The position numbers and the translations under genes were made by a program. From Anticarsia gemmatalis (Eukaryota; Arthropoda; Insecta; Lepidoptera; Erebidae), in the NCBI RefSeq assembly GCF_050436995.1, contig NC_134754.1:4643001-4707000 (forward strand): a DNA stretch of 64,000 bases, read 5' to 3'. The notes beneath the pieces are model-generated. The model did not search any database. It was given only the letters and a program-made list of their open reading frames with translations, and was not told where the DNA came from. Below, one piece after another: positions 13,201-24,179 of the stretch (position 1 is the stretch's first letter; every line of letters begins with the position of its first letter).

Positions 13201-16200
13201 CTCAAGCCGCCGCCCGACCCGCCGCCCAAGTACACGCCGCCGCCCTCGTACTCCACGGCCACCGGCGCACGACTGCTCAACACTATACGGAGGAGCTTCC
13301 GCACACTGCGAAGGTATGTTATACCGCCATGTCATACTATACTGCCTCAAGCCGCCGCCCGACCCGCCGCCCAAGTACACGCCGCCGCCCTCGTACTCCA
13401 CGGCCACCGGCGCACGACTGCTCAACACTATACGGAGGAGCTTCCGCACACTGCGAAGGTATGTTATACCGCCATGTCATACTATACTGCCTCAAGCCGC
13501 CGCCCGACCCGCCGCCCAAGTACACGCCGCCGCCCTCGTACTCCACGGCCACCGGCGCACGACTGCTCAACACTATACGGAGGAGCTTCCGCACACTGCG
13601 AAGGTATGTTATACCGCCATGTCATACTATACTGCCTCAAGCCGCCGCCCGACCCGCCGCCCAAGTACACGCCGCCGCCCTCGTACTCCACGGCCACCGG
13701 CGCACGACTGCTCAACACTATACGGAGGAGCTTCCGCACACTGCGAAGGTATGTTATACCGCCATGTCATACTATACTGCCTCAAGCCGCCGCCCGACCC
13801 GCCGCCCAAGTACACGCCGCCGCCCTCGTACTCCACGGCCACCGGCGCACGACTGCTCAACACTATACGGAGGAGCTTCCGCACACTGCGAAGGTATGTT
13901 ATACCGCCATGTCATACTATACTGCCTCAAGCCGCCGCCCGACCCGCCGCCCAAGTACACGCCGCCGCCCTCGTACTCCACGGCCACCGGCGCACGACTG
14001 CTCAACACTATACGGAGGAGCTTCCGCACACTGCGAAGGTATGTTATACCGCCATGTCATACTATACTGCCTCAAGCCGCCGCCCGACCCGCCGCCCAAG
14101 TACACGCCGCCGCCCTCGTACTCCACGGCCACCGGCGCACGACTGCTCAACACTATACGGAGGAGCTTCCGCACACTGCGAAGGTATGTTATACCGCCAT
14201 GTCATACTATACTGCCTCAAGCCGCCGCCCGACCCGCCGCCCAAGTACACGCCGCCGCCCTCGTACTCCACGGCCACCGGCGCACGACTGCTCAACACTA
14301 TACGGAGGAGCTTCCGCACACTGCGAAGGTATGCTATACCGCCATGTCATACTATACTGCCTCAAGCCGCCGCCCGACCCGCCGCCCAAGTACACGCCGC
14401 CGCCCTCGTACTCCACGGCCACCGGCGCACGACTGCTCAACACTATACGGAGGAGCTTCCGCACACTGCGAAGGTATGTTATACCGCCATGTCATACTAT
14501 ACTGCCTCAAGCCGCCGCCCGACCCGCCGCCCAAGTACACGCCGCCGCCCTCGTACTCCACGGCCACCGGCGCACGACTGCTCAACACTATACGGAGGAG
14601 CTTCCGCACACTGCGAAGGTATGTTATACCGCCATGTCATACTATACTGCCTCAAGCCGCCGCCCGACCCGCCGCCCAAGTACACGCCGCCGCCCTCGTA
14701 CTCCACGGCCACCGGCGCACGACTGCTCAACACTATACGGAGGAGCTTCCGCACACTGCGAAGGTATGTTATACCGCCATGTCATACTATACTGCCTCAA
14801 GCCGCCGCCCGACCCGCCGCCCAAGTACACGCCGCCGCCCTCGTACTCCACGGCCACCGGCGCACGACTGCTCAACACTATACGGAGGAGCTTCCGCACA
14901 CTGCGAAGGTATGTTATACCGCCATGTCATACTATACTGCCTCAAGCCGCCGCCCGACCCGCCGCCCAAGTACACGCCGCCGCCCTCGTACTCCACGGCC
15001 ACCGGCGCACGACTGCTCAACACTATACGGAGGAGCTTCCGCACACTGCGAAGGTATGTTATACCGCCATGTCATACTATACTGCCTCAAGCCGCCGCCC
15101 GACCCGCCGCCCAAGTACACGCCGCCGCCCTCGTACTCCACGGCCACCGGCGCACGACTGCTCAACACTATACGGAGGAGCTTCCGCACACTGCGAAGGT
15201 ATGCTATACCGCCATGTCATACTATACTGCCTCAAGCCGCCGCCCGACCCGCCGCCCAAGTACACGCCGCCGCCCTCGTACTCCACGGCCACCGGCGCAC
15301 GACTGCTCAACACTATACGGAGGAGCTTCCGCACACTGCGAAGGTATGTTATACCGCCATGTCATACTATACTGCCTCAAGCCGCCGCCCGACCCGCCGC
15401 CCAAGTACACGCCGCCGCCCTCGTACTCCACGGCCACCGGCGCACGACTGCTCAACACTATACGGAGGAGCTTCCGCACACTGCGAAGGTATGTTATACC
15501 GCCATGTCATACTATACTGCCTCAAGCCGCCGCCCGACCCGCCGCCCAAGTACACGCCGCCGCCCTCGTACTCCACGGCCACCGGCGCACGACTGCTCAA
15601 CACTATACGGAGGAGCTTCCGCACACTGCGAAGGTATGTTATACCGCCATGTCATACTATACTGCCTCAAGCCGCCGCCCGACCCGCCGCCCAAGTACAC
15701 GCCGCCGCCCTCGTACTCCACGGCCACCGGCGCACGACTGCTCAACACTATACGGAGGAGCTTCCGCACACTGCGAAGGTATGTTATACCGCCATGTCAT
15801 ACTATACTGCCTCAAGCCGCCGCCCGACCCGCCGCCCAAGTACACGCCGCCGCCCTCGTACTCCACGGCCACCGGCGCACGACTGCTCAACACTATACGG
15901 AGGAGCTTCCGCACACTGCGAAGGTATGTTATACCGCCATGTCATACTATACTGCCTCAAGCCGCCGCCCGACCCGCCGCCCAAGTACACGCCGCCGCCC
16001 TCGTACTCCACGGCCACCGGCGCACGACTGCTCAACACTATACGGAGGAGCTTCCGCACACTGCGAAGGTATGTTATACCGCCATGTCATACTATACTGC
16101 CTCAAGCCGCCGCCCGACCCGCCGCCCAAGTACACGCCGCCGCCCTCGTACTCCACGGCCACCGGCGCACGACTGCTCAACACTATACGGAGGAGCTTCC

Positions 16201-18191
16201 GCACACTGCGAAGGTATGTTATACCGCCATGTCATACTATACTGCCTCAAGCCGCCGCCCGACCCGCCGCCCAAGTACACGCCGCCGCCCTCGTACTCCA
16301 CGGCCACCGGCGCACGACTGCTCAACACTATACGGAGGAGCTTCCGCACACTGCGAAGGTATGTTATACCGCCATGTCATACTATACTGCCTCAAGCCGC
16401 CGCCCGACCCGCCGCCCAAGTACACGCCGCCGCCCTCGTACTCCACGGCCACCGGCGCACGACTGCTCAACACTATACGGAGGAGCTTCCGCACACTGCG
16501 AAGGTATGTTATACCGCCATGTCATACTATACTGCCTCAAGCCGCCGCCCGACCCGCCGCCCAAGTACACGCCGCCGCCCTCGTACTCCACGGCCACCGG
16601 CGCACGACTGCTCAACACTATACGGAGGAGCTTCCGCACACTGCGAAGGTATGTTATACCGCCATGTCATACTATACTGCCTCAAGCCGCCGCCCGACCC
16701 GCCGCCCAAGTACACGCCGCCGCCCTCGTACTCCACGGCCACCGGCGCACGACTGCTCAACACTATACGGAGAAGTTTCCGCACACTGCGAAGGTATGGT
16801 ACACATTATACTGCCTTATGGTTTAAAAGGTGTGATACTATGTGTGTGACAAAATACAACGAAATCGTTACTTTTAGGAAACCCGTTTTAGTGATAGGTT
16901 ACCTATTGATACTAGAAAAAGTGGATTGTAAGATATGTAATAACTGACTAGCTTGTAACTTAAAACTGTTTTTTTTTTATATTGGAGTACCTATTAGATA
17001 TTTTACAAATTCATCGTCATTTGGCAGTATTCGATTGTAAATTTTGTATGTATGTATTAAACCGGTCCTACTGATGGCAAAGACAACGTGTTATTGTTGC
17101 CTTTTAATTTTTATTCATATGTTCTCGATATTACCTTAAAGTCTGGTATGGTATATGGCAATAGGCTTGCCCCCTATTAAATGGCCATAATTAGAGACTC
17201 ATTACATAACACCTTATAACTAATGATATCAATAGCAACTTAAGATACTCAAGATAACATTCCCGGAAAATAATTATGTAGACATAACACTTGAATTAAT
17301 TATATAATGTCGATACAAATTTTAAGTGTTTCAGTATGACTAACTAATTGTAACTAATACGATAGAGACTCAGGCTCTTATCTCATTCGTCACGTTGCCT
17401 TTACGTATTCAAGTACATAGTTTCTATGCGTCTTATAGTTACCTTATCTATGCTGTCCGACCGTTTCCAATCTGATCATGATCTGTAGGTGTGATTATGT
17501 GGAATTTAATGTATAGAAAAATCCATTGGCTAGGCTATTGGTTTTTTATGATGTATGTTAGATTATATTATTGTCAATAGTAGTCTGGAGTCTGGTAACA
17601 TGCCTGGTATAATGGCAATAGGCTCACCTCCGTTACATGGGATGTACAATGTACATTGCTGCAAACGCGGGTGTATTTTCTTACACCTGCGGGTATAACA
17701 AGCGTGATATTATGTATTTATGTTTGTTGATTATTAAAGAACCCACTAAACTTGCTTACAGAATCACAACAGCACGTACAGAGCAGTCACCGGCAGAAGA
17801 TACAACGCAACTGCCAGTCACAGTCAGCGAAACAGTTGAACGAGACGCACTCGTCTCCCTCGAGTCTCAACCACCTGAGTACAGCGGAGTATTCGCCGCA
17901 CCCTCCATCACCATCACAGATGAAACAGACTCAAGAACCACAAGACCCAGGTCATCGACCTCAAGAAACTCACTATCACTAACAAGAGACTACCTCCGAA
18001 GATCGTTCGTCAGGAAGAGCGACTCGGCCAAGAGCATTAGGTCGAGTTTACGCAGAAGTTTCAAGTACGGCGGTGCCTTAACCAGTAGTCACGAACATTT
18101 GGTGCGCGGCGCGGAACCCATGTCCAGTACTGTCGCCATGTCGGCCGTCAGAACTGCGCATGACTCACACAGCCGCGCCTCCGTCATATAA
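1284..18191 (+). CDS. SLC6-family (NSS-fold) membrane transporter, bedraggled-like, 13 coding exons
   Basis: Coding exons: 1284-2320, 2521-2651, 2734-3015, 3470-3666, 4488-4625, 5207-5441, 6759-6976, 7398-7592, 9816-10040, 10272-10339, 10531-10657, 12111-12298 (first repeat-array donor assumed) and 17762-18191. All join in phase across GT-AG sites to give 1156 aa. Residues 1-355 are an acidic, Ser-rich cytosolic tail. Twelve membrane segments follow to about residue 940, in SLC6 order: GxFNxSRF in TM1, GIPLF..LGQ in TM2, a glycosylatable loop (NNS, NET), WAAAAQETFLTWG in TM6 and FGIAQQL in TM8. The C-terminal tail has PPKY, PPSY and PPEY motifs and Arg/Ser-rich stretches. The SLC6 family moves amino acids or amines with Na+/Cl-. 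Here several ion-site motifs are altered, so transport is uncertain. The long tails suggest Drosophila bedraggled; bloated tubules is an alternative. The true start could lie upstream, since the frame stays open to 1240. Confidence 0.8.
4830..4925 (+). repeat. Non-LTR retrotransposon 3'-tail fragment
   Basis: The segment has the lepidopteran LINE-tail wording: a cccgcactaggccagcgtgg core, a palindromic ccctcc...ggagg stem, cttgcccagca, and a simple (ttta)n end. It sits in SLC6 intron 5. Family assignment (RTE/Jockey-like) is from memory of such tails and is tentative. Confidence 0.5.
5066..5105 (-). repeat. tRNA-derived SINE head fragment (reverse orientation)
   Basis: On the minus strand this reads as gcttgtggcgcaatggttaa followed by ggtgatggcc, matching the tRNA-like A-box head of the SINE seen more completely at 39483. 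It is a short degenerate piece in SLC6 intron 5. Confidence 0.4.
5572..5747 (+). mobile_element. 176-bp retroposon with poly(A) tail and 17-bp target-site duplication
   Basis: The element is bounded by perfect 17-bp direct repeats (aggattcgtactcattg at 5555-5571 and 5748-5764). It ends in an A-run and carries internal short inverted repeats (cgcccttctggcggg; ccctgggctccacccaggg). The architecture is that of a SINE or 5'-truncated LINE inserted by target-primed reverse transcription. It lies in SLC6 intron 6 just 3' of the exon ending at 5441, on the same strand. Confidence 0.75.
7783..7860 (-). repeat. LINE 3'-tail fragment, reverse orientation
   Basis: The reverse complement contains gagacgcttgcccagca followed by an A/T run, resembling the tail at 4830-4925 but in the opposite orientation. 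It is in SLC6 intron 8. Confidence 0.4.
8231..8406 (+). repeat. Interspersed lepidopteran repeat (ctacgcaacggattttgatg family)
   Basis: Hallmark wording is ctacgcaacggattttgatg, then agagatagagtgattcaag and a terminal ccggagcgggcctctagt. This family is abundant in moths and butterflies and is usually classed as a non-autonomous DNA or Helitron-like element. No coding capacity. It lies in SLC6 intron 8. Confidence 0.5.
10918..11175 (+). mobile_element. Non-autonomous repeat, copy 1 (ends gcgggtcagctagt), plus orientation
   Basis: About 258 bp, beginning ctatactaatattataaag, with a (gttt)n microsatellite and ending cgcgggtcagctagt. Two further copies in the window (11502-11775 and 49556-49819) are in the opposite orientation, which fixes both ends of the family. 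There is no ORF. It is probably a Helitron-like or other non-autonomous DNA element. It lies in SLC6 intron 11. Confidence 0.65.
11502..11775 (-). mobile_element. Non-autonomous repeat, copy 2, minus orientation (inverted partner of copy 1)
   Basis: It starts actagctgacccgcgcaact and ends tataatattagtatag, the reverse complement of copy 1, with a longer (aaac)n run of about ten units. Copy 1 lies about 330 bp upstream in the same intron, so the pre-mRNA can fold into a long duplex. Confidence 0.65.
12191..16798 (+). repeat. 145-bp tandem array, about 32 copies of an exon end plus its 5' splice site
   Basis: Each 145-bp unit comprises 107 nt of SLC6 exon 12 (encoding the PPKY/PPSY and RRSFRTLRR stretch) and 38 nt beginning with the 5' splice site GTATGT and the start of the intron. 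Candidate donors recur at 12299 + 145n for n = 0 to 31, the last at 16794. Copies are virtually identical. Two carry a T-to-C change (14334 and 15204). The last copy differs in the exon (agaagtttcc) and continues into unrelated intron, so it marks the ancestral exon-intron junction. Because 145 is not a multiple of three and the unit has no stop in any plus-strand frame, three overlapping plus-strand ORFs of more than 1500 codons arise, plus a repeated 85-codon minus-strand ORF. These are by-products, not genes. Confidence 0.95.
17140..17215 (+). repeat. Interspersed repeat fragment (ggcaataggcttgccccctattaa)
   Basis: The words tctggtatgg and ggcaataggcttgcccc correspond to a repeat common in Lepidoptera. 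A second diverged fragment occurs at 17590-17645 (ggcaataggctcacctccg). Both are in the last SLC6 intron. Class unknown. Confidence 0.4.
17590..17645 (+). repeat. Second fragment of the ggcaataggctc repeat
   Basis: Reads tgcctggtataatggcaata then ggctcacctccgttacatgg, the same family as 17140-17215 and in the same orientation. It lies 117 bp upstream of the last coding exon of the SLC6 gene. Confidence 0.4.
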
Positions 18192-20200
18192 TCCCCCTAA
18201 CCGCCTTAGACATCACGAATTATTTTTACTAAAATCCCTTATATGCATAGTTCGGTAGAATCGCGATATTAATACGTATAAACGTGTACATCCCCGTAAC
18301 CAAGATAAAAGGGTGAATGTGTCATTTACAATGTTTCTAATAGTTGATTTTTTTAGTACTTGGCGCGAGTGTACGCGGCCGTTTGTTATTAATTCGTGGT
18401 TAACCTCTTTACTCGTAGACGCTGCATAATAATATCTGTCTCTTTCCTTCGTTGGACTTTCGGCCCATGAATGAAAGAGACGTTACGAGTTTAACAGTAA
18501 GGGGGTCAATGTTTAGTTCGCATAGACTCGTAATTATATTGTTAGTATTTAGTTGAAGGTAGCATAATAGGTAGTTATAACCAAGAGGAATCTCAGTTAA
18601 TCCACTATTTTTTTAAAACATTGTTAATCCTTTATTTTGTGTAAGCACAATAAATGAGCCATTTAGCTAGGTTTATAAGGTATAGGAGTACTTAAATTGT
18701 ATACTTAAATTGATAATAACCTCAGAGCTTAGAAGAAAATGTGTTTAACATTTGGAAAATGTGAAAACTATTGTTAGCAGTTATTTTTAAAAGACAATGT
18801 GAATCAATCAGACTAGAAATGTGTTCCCGTTAAATTATTATGAGCGTGTTTTTTCTAAATTATGGAATGATGTTGGCAATGAGTGTTTAGTGTTGTATTC
18901 CTTAGTGTGATAAGCTGTAATCGACGGCATATAGAGTATATTGTGTGAAAACCCCATTTTTATTATAAAAATGTATATTTTAAAATTCGATACTCGTATA
19001 TCGATAAAGGTTGCAATTTTTTATATTCCATTTTATGGAATTAGGTGAAATCGTTACTTATAATATGGAATATTGATGTTTGTGGTAATTATATTGGCAA
19101 TAGAAACTTATAAGATTGTGTTACAAAATATCGGTAGAGCTTTCCAATGTTGTTGTATAAGGACTTAAAGCACCATTTATCGAAGTCAAATTTTGATGTC
19201 AGCTCGAATATAAATTGTAACCATTGTATAACTAACAAACTCGAATCGTAATCCTGACCCTATAAATTATATAGGGACCGTCTTTCCGTTTTTTGAACGA
19301 CAAACTTATCCGCGCTTACCAATGTATGTATATTTTCTTAAAACCGAATGTTACTTAAACCTAAATTACTTTCAAGTTTTACCGATATTTTTAACAAGTA
19401 CAAAAATGTTATATTGTGGAGTTTCGATTCCAGCAAAGAAAGGAATCAAAGCAATAGTTATAGTGAAACAGTGAACCGTGTTGAATGTGTCAAGTACAAT
19501 GAATTTAGTGCGTTAAGCGAATCGGTTGTTCGATTAGTTTTTAGGTGATTTTAACAGCTGCTTATTTAGTTCCTTACGTGCATTTATGTGAAACCGGCTA
19601 CTCACTATTAAAAAGTTATATTGATTGTTTAATCTATTTTTGTATAATTTGCCAAAGTCAACACTTAAATGCCTCTGTATGATGCAAAGGTTTTGTGTTC
19701 TTAATTTTGCAACGTCATTATAATTTACTGTCCCTTTTATAGAGGCACATGTATATTTAGCAAAAGACAAGACTTATTAGTTGTACTTAGAACTAAAGTT
19801 TAAATTCAAACCATTTAGTTTCTTGTCATCACAAAATTGTATTCTTATAGTTAAATAGAGATCCAAATGCGATCTCCATAGAGGTTGTGAACAGACTATA
19901 ATAAAACAGTATTAATTTGGTGTTCTACTGCTAGTGTGTAGCTGGCCCAATGCATTTTATTTGTGTTCTCCAAAATTTTTATTTTTAGTTCTAGTCACAC
20001 CATGCTTCCACCTTTTAAAATGTAAACTCTTTGGTATAAAACATCACATTTTAAAACATATTTATTATAATTGCACGTTTTTATTGCACTTCTATTATAA
20101 TTTTACTTTTTTATTTTGATTTTTCGTGTTCTTTTACATTCCACATTGTTGCAATGTTTATATGTATATTAGGTAATAAAACATTTTTACACTACCATGA
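18192..20200 (+). other. Probable SLC6 3' UTR and flank with three poly(A) signals
   Basis: The sequence after the TAA stop is AT-rich and non-coding. AATAAA hexamers occur at 18649-18654, 19900-19905 and 20175-20180. The last is followed by a T-rich tract, making it the best distal end. Where transcription actually stops cannot be told from the sequence. Confidence 0.4.
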
Positions 20201-21186
20201 ATTTGTTGTTTAATTTTGATCTCGTATTTATAGAACTCCTCGTAGGCAGCCATAGTATACATTCAGCTAGTTTTACCCGCCCTCGAAATCTCTTTTCATA
20301 GGCCCACACAATACCATTTAGTACACTTTAAAAATAAATGTTCAGTGTTAATAAACAGTTTGAAATCTAGCTTAGCATAGAATAGCATCTCTACTACTGT
20401 ATAGCATGACAGTCTATGTTGAACACTATATTGCAATGGTTCCCCACACTATTATTAAAAAATCAGTGTAACCCGTTATTAAATTGCAATTGTAACGTTA
20501 TTAAATTGCGTAATTGTTACTGCTTCAAAAATGCGACTAAACAAGTAGGTGTAGGTCGAGGTTTAGCGGCAAATAAGGAAGTTGATTCAGCACTTGATGG
20601 TCAAGGCCCAGAAGACAACGACCGATTACATAATTGTACATAATAGCTTATCTGAGATTTAGACGGTCGGAAAGGTCAGGCGACTCCGCAAGACGTGACA
20701 AACATAAGTTAATACGTAATCATATAGTTATGATTAAAATAAGTAATTAACATAGTTATGTATGGGTTACGGCGGTTATGCTTGGTCAGAATTGTACATC
20801 GGTGGATCTTGGAGGCATGAACAAGCACGATAAGTCGCCCCACACCAAAATTCTGGTTCATAGTTTTAGAAGCTGTTTTACTATTCGAGTATCATTTATG
20901 CAGCGTATTAATTTATTTATTAAGTGGGTACCCTATTTGATATTTACATTTACCTAAAGTAAGTACCTACAGTCCAATAATGACGCGCTGTGAACATGAT
21001 GGATTGATTGGCACATAAACGACGAATAAAAGTAAATAAGTTTGTAGTCAATTGTTAAGAATGACTGGCAATATTTTTATCAGATAATTTGTTATTTTTA
21101 GTCATAAATTATTACAATAATAAATTAAATAATAGTAAATTAAATGCTCATTAGGCTGTTGGAGAGTGATAAAATCGTGTTATACT

Positions 21187-21300
21187 TGTGGCGCAGTGGT
21201 TAAAGTTATCACCTCGTTACCATCGGACCTAGTGGGTGACGTCGTTGATTCGCGACTCCCTCTAGGCTATAGTACTTATTATTCTGTGCTCTAGGCTCGA
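21187..21300 (+). repeat. Diverged tRNA-derived SINE
   Basis: It begins ttgtggcgcagtggttaaag, an A-box-like head, and continues with a degenerate B-box-like gttgattcgcgactccc. It is more diverged than the copies at 26407 and 39483. Confidence 0.45.
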
Positions 21301-21340
21301 GCAAATATCTGAAACATCAATAAGATGATGTGCTTAAGAC

Positions 21341-21405
21341 CATTTGTAAGTTTGGCAAGTACTTATACTTTGAACTTCGAAGTATACTTGCCAAACTTAC
21401 AAATG
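21341..21405. repeat. 65-nt hairpin with a perfect 21-bp stem
   Basis: Arm 21341-21361 (catttgtaagtttggcaagt + a) is exactly complementary to 21385-21405. The loop is 23 nt and contains a smaller acttcgaagt palindrome. Size and stem length resemble a microRNA precursor, but perfect pairing also fits a recent inverted duplication. No expression evidence is available. Confidence 0.6.
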
Positions 21406-21409
21406 CCCT

Positions 21410-21430
21410 AAGCTTCGAAGTTCGAAGCTT
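21410..21430. repeat. 21-bp perfect palindrome
   Basis: AAGCTTCGAA and TTCGAAGCTT flank a single central G, five bases after the preceding hairpin. It is probably part of the same inverted-repeat structure. Function unknown. Confidence 0.6.
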
Positions 21431-23859
21431 GAAGTTATAAATGTGAGCGATGTTAAGTTGTTCGAACCTGTTCGAGTGAGATTTTCAAAGCGACAATAGC
21501 TTCTACTCCTTTGATTTATTGTTATTGTGCTAAATATGTAGGTCCATTACTATGTCATTTTAGCACACATGGTATTATCAGTACCATATCTTAGATAAGG
21601 CCATCTAACCTGGACATATAAAATAATGGGTACATAATCGAAATCATATGTTTACGTATACATGCGACTGACAGTTTGAGGCTTTTATCTGAACCCGCCA
21701 TAGCTCGGGCTTTAGTTATTTGTATTGAGTACCATACAGAATATAAATATGTCAATGCTATGCTAATAAGCCTAACATTGATCGACGATAAGCAGATTTG
21801 TATAGTATAATCTATTGTCCTACAAATTACAATCAAAATGAGCAAAGATAGGTACCTAGTAGGTACATAGGTACCAAGGTTATTTTGTAGAATTTAAGGT
21901 ATGCTAGTTAACAACAGAATGCTATTTGTGTTGTACCTACTTATAATATTTTATTGTTGCTATAAAGAAAAACGTAACTGAAAGTTATATTTTCCTTAAC
22001 AGATTAATTAAGTGATTTATAAGGTGAGTGGCATAACGTATGAGTTCCTTACATCTTGTTGATAAAAGGTAGAACTAAAGCGACTAGAAACTTATTAGTC
22101 ATTGTAATCATTCTTGGACATGAAAATCATCGAATTCCATTCACAGCTAGCGAACTGAAAATATCTAAGCATAATCACTAACGGAATTAAACCGCCGTAA
22201 CTTAACGTTTTTTTATAAAGACTCGTGATCACAGTGTTTTTTTACGTTTATTATCGTGTTATCGCAAATACGACGCATGTTTGTGTTTGCATTTTATTTA
22301 ACTTGTTGATATTTACTAAGATGACTGGCTAATATGGATTATCACTGCAAACAATAATATGGGTAAACCTTTGTTACATGTCAACACAAATGAGCTTGCA
22401 CTATTGTAAAACTTTGTTTACAATTTTAGGTTAAATTTCTAACAAAACTGGATGCCTTGCTTTCCAGGGTTCGATTCCCAGAAGAGATCGAACAGTGATC
22501 TCTTCTGTTGTTCTCAAAAGCTATAGTGACTACACATATTAACATATACCTACAATGAACATATCGACGGTCCCTACGTACAAAAAGACATGTCAAAAAC
22601 CGAGGTTTACAGGAGAGCATAATTTGTATTCAAACCGCTTTAGAAATAATTCTATGTTCAATTATAAATATTTTATTTCTATAATGTCTTATGAGATTTA
22701 GGAACTTTAGAATGGTATATATACATATTTATTTATTTTATATTTTCCTGGAAAAATTGATGGGTGACTGTTTCTACGGTGATATTAAAATAAAAGCATG
22801 TCAGACAAGTATAAGATATCTTTTTATACGCAGGAAAGAAGAAAACAGTATCTGAAATAGAATTTAAATTAAATGTTTTATGAAAACGTATATTTATGTT
22901 ATTGTTTTCAAACGAATACATTAAACTTCTTTAGATCGCCACCCATGGATATAAATACTTATACATCAACGTAGACATATCACTTTATACGCGGCTTCAT
23001 TAGGATATAAATATATCTCTCGTAAAGTATACAAAGACATGTCCATAACTAAAATTTATCAGGTTTGTGTTTTATTAATTAAAGAAGGATTATAATAATC
23101 TGAGCATCATTTATTGTTAAGTATCAATTTTCTTACACCTTAACAATAGGATTTATTCAGACTGATTCATCTTATTACTCTCAAACTTTGTTTAATAGTT
23201 CGTCTTAATAACAGGAAAAGTTTAAACTTAACAACTTTCATTGTCAGTATCCTATGCCTCAGTGCTATGCTTAAGGTTTCTATAGAAGTCATTATTTTAT
23301 TAGGAATACCTAATCAGTGTATAACATAAACCTATCAGGTCTATATATTTCACATCAGTGTAGTAGTATTAGTTCTTGTTCCTTCTTTTTCCTCCCTCTA
23401 GTCAATTTCAAATTATTACTATAGTTTAGTTTACTATAGTACTTAAATTCAATCATGTCTGGATTATTACCTTCTTTAACTTCTCTTATCTTATTCTAAG
23501 AAATGTTCTATGAATTTGTATCTTTAATCCAATTTTTAGTAACTAGCAAAGCTTTAAAATCCAGCACTTTGTCTGGTTCACTTCTACGACTCTATAGGGT
23601 GGGCTATTCTATTTTGCCCAGCGAACTAGTGTGTACCATTCACCTGTCGTGTAAATGAGTTTTTTTTTGCTGTTTGCTCTATTAAACCGTTTACACTATC
23701 TGCGTCGTTCTGAGTGTGTCCGCTTTCCAGGAATCTGTGGCACACATTTACCTTAAATGCTTACCTACATACAAATATATAAATAACTATAAATAAAAAG
23801 GTAAAATACCCCCGGTTTACACAATTTTTGTTTTTTATAGATTGCCTAGTTAGGTTAAG

Positions 23860-24167
23860 CCATTCGAATATTTCCACCATCAACTTTCTCATCATACAAA
23901 GCTATTTGAGACCCCATCCGAGTAAATTTTCTCTCCTTCCCTCACTTTCAAACCCCAACAACTTTTTAACGGCTCAAACGATTTTCATCAAACATGTCTA
24001 AGAAAACTCGCACATAAGTAACCTTTAATACAAAAAAAAGTAAATTGAAATCACTGCATCCGTTTGGGAGTTATGATGCCACAGACAAACAGACAGACAC
24101 ACATACAGACAGACAGATAGACACGTCAAACTTATAACACCCCTCTTTTTGCGTCGGGGGTTAAAAA
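23860..24167 (+). repeat. Interspersed repeat ending gcgtcgggggttaaaaa
   Basis: It contains actgcatccgtttgggagtt, a (cagacaga)n tract, cgtcaaacttataacacccc and gcgtcgggggttaaa, wording that recurs across lepidopteran genomes. It directly abuts the transposon-protein relic on its right. Class uncertain. Confidence 0.5.
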
Positions 24168-24179
24168 GACAATGCAATT

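Noticed and set aside
12052..16784. About 30 identical 85-codon minus-strand ORFs
   Set aside because: Antisense shadow of the tandem unit, with no independent start or splice evidence.
12191..16798. CRISPR-like array
   Set aside because: Head-to-tail units with no variable spacers, in a eukaryotic intron/exon context.
11961..16947. Three overlapping plus-strand ORFs of about 1550-1620 codons
   Set aside because: They arise because the 145-bp unit lacks stops in all frames and shifts frame each copy. They run through 32 splice donors and contain the real exon only at the start.
19348..19548. 66-codon ORF after the SLC6 stop
   Set aside because: Lies in the probable 3' UTR with random-like composition.
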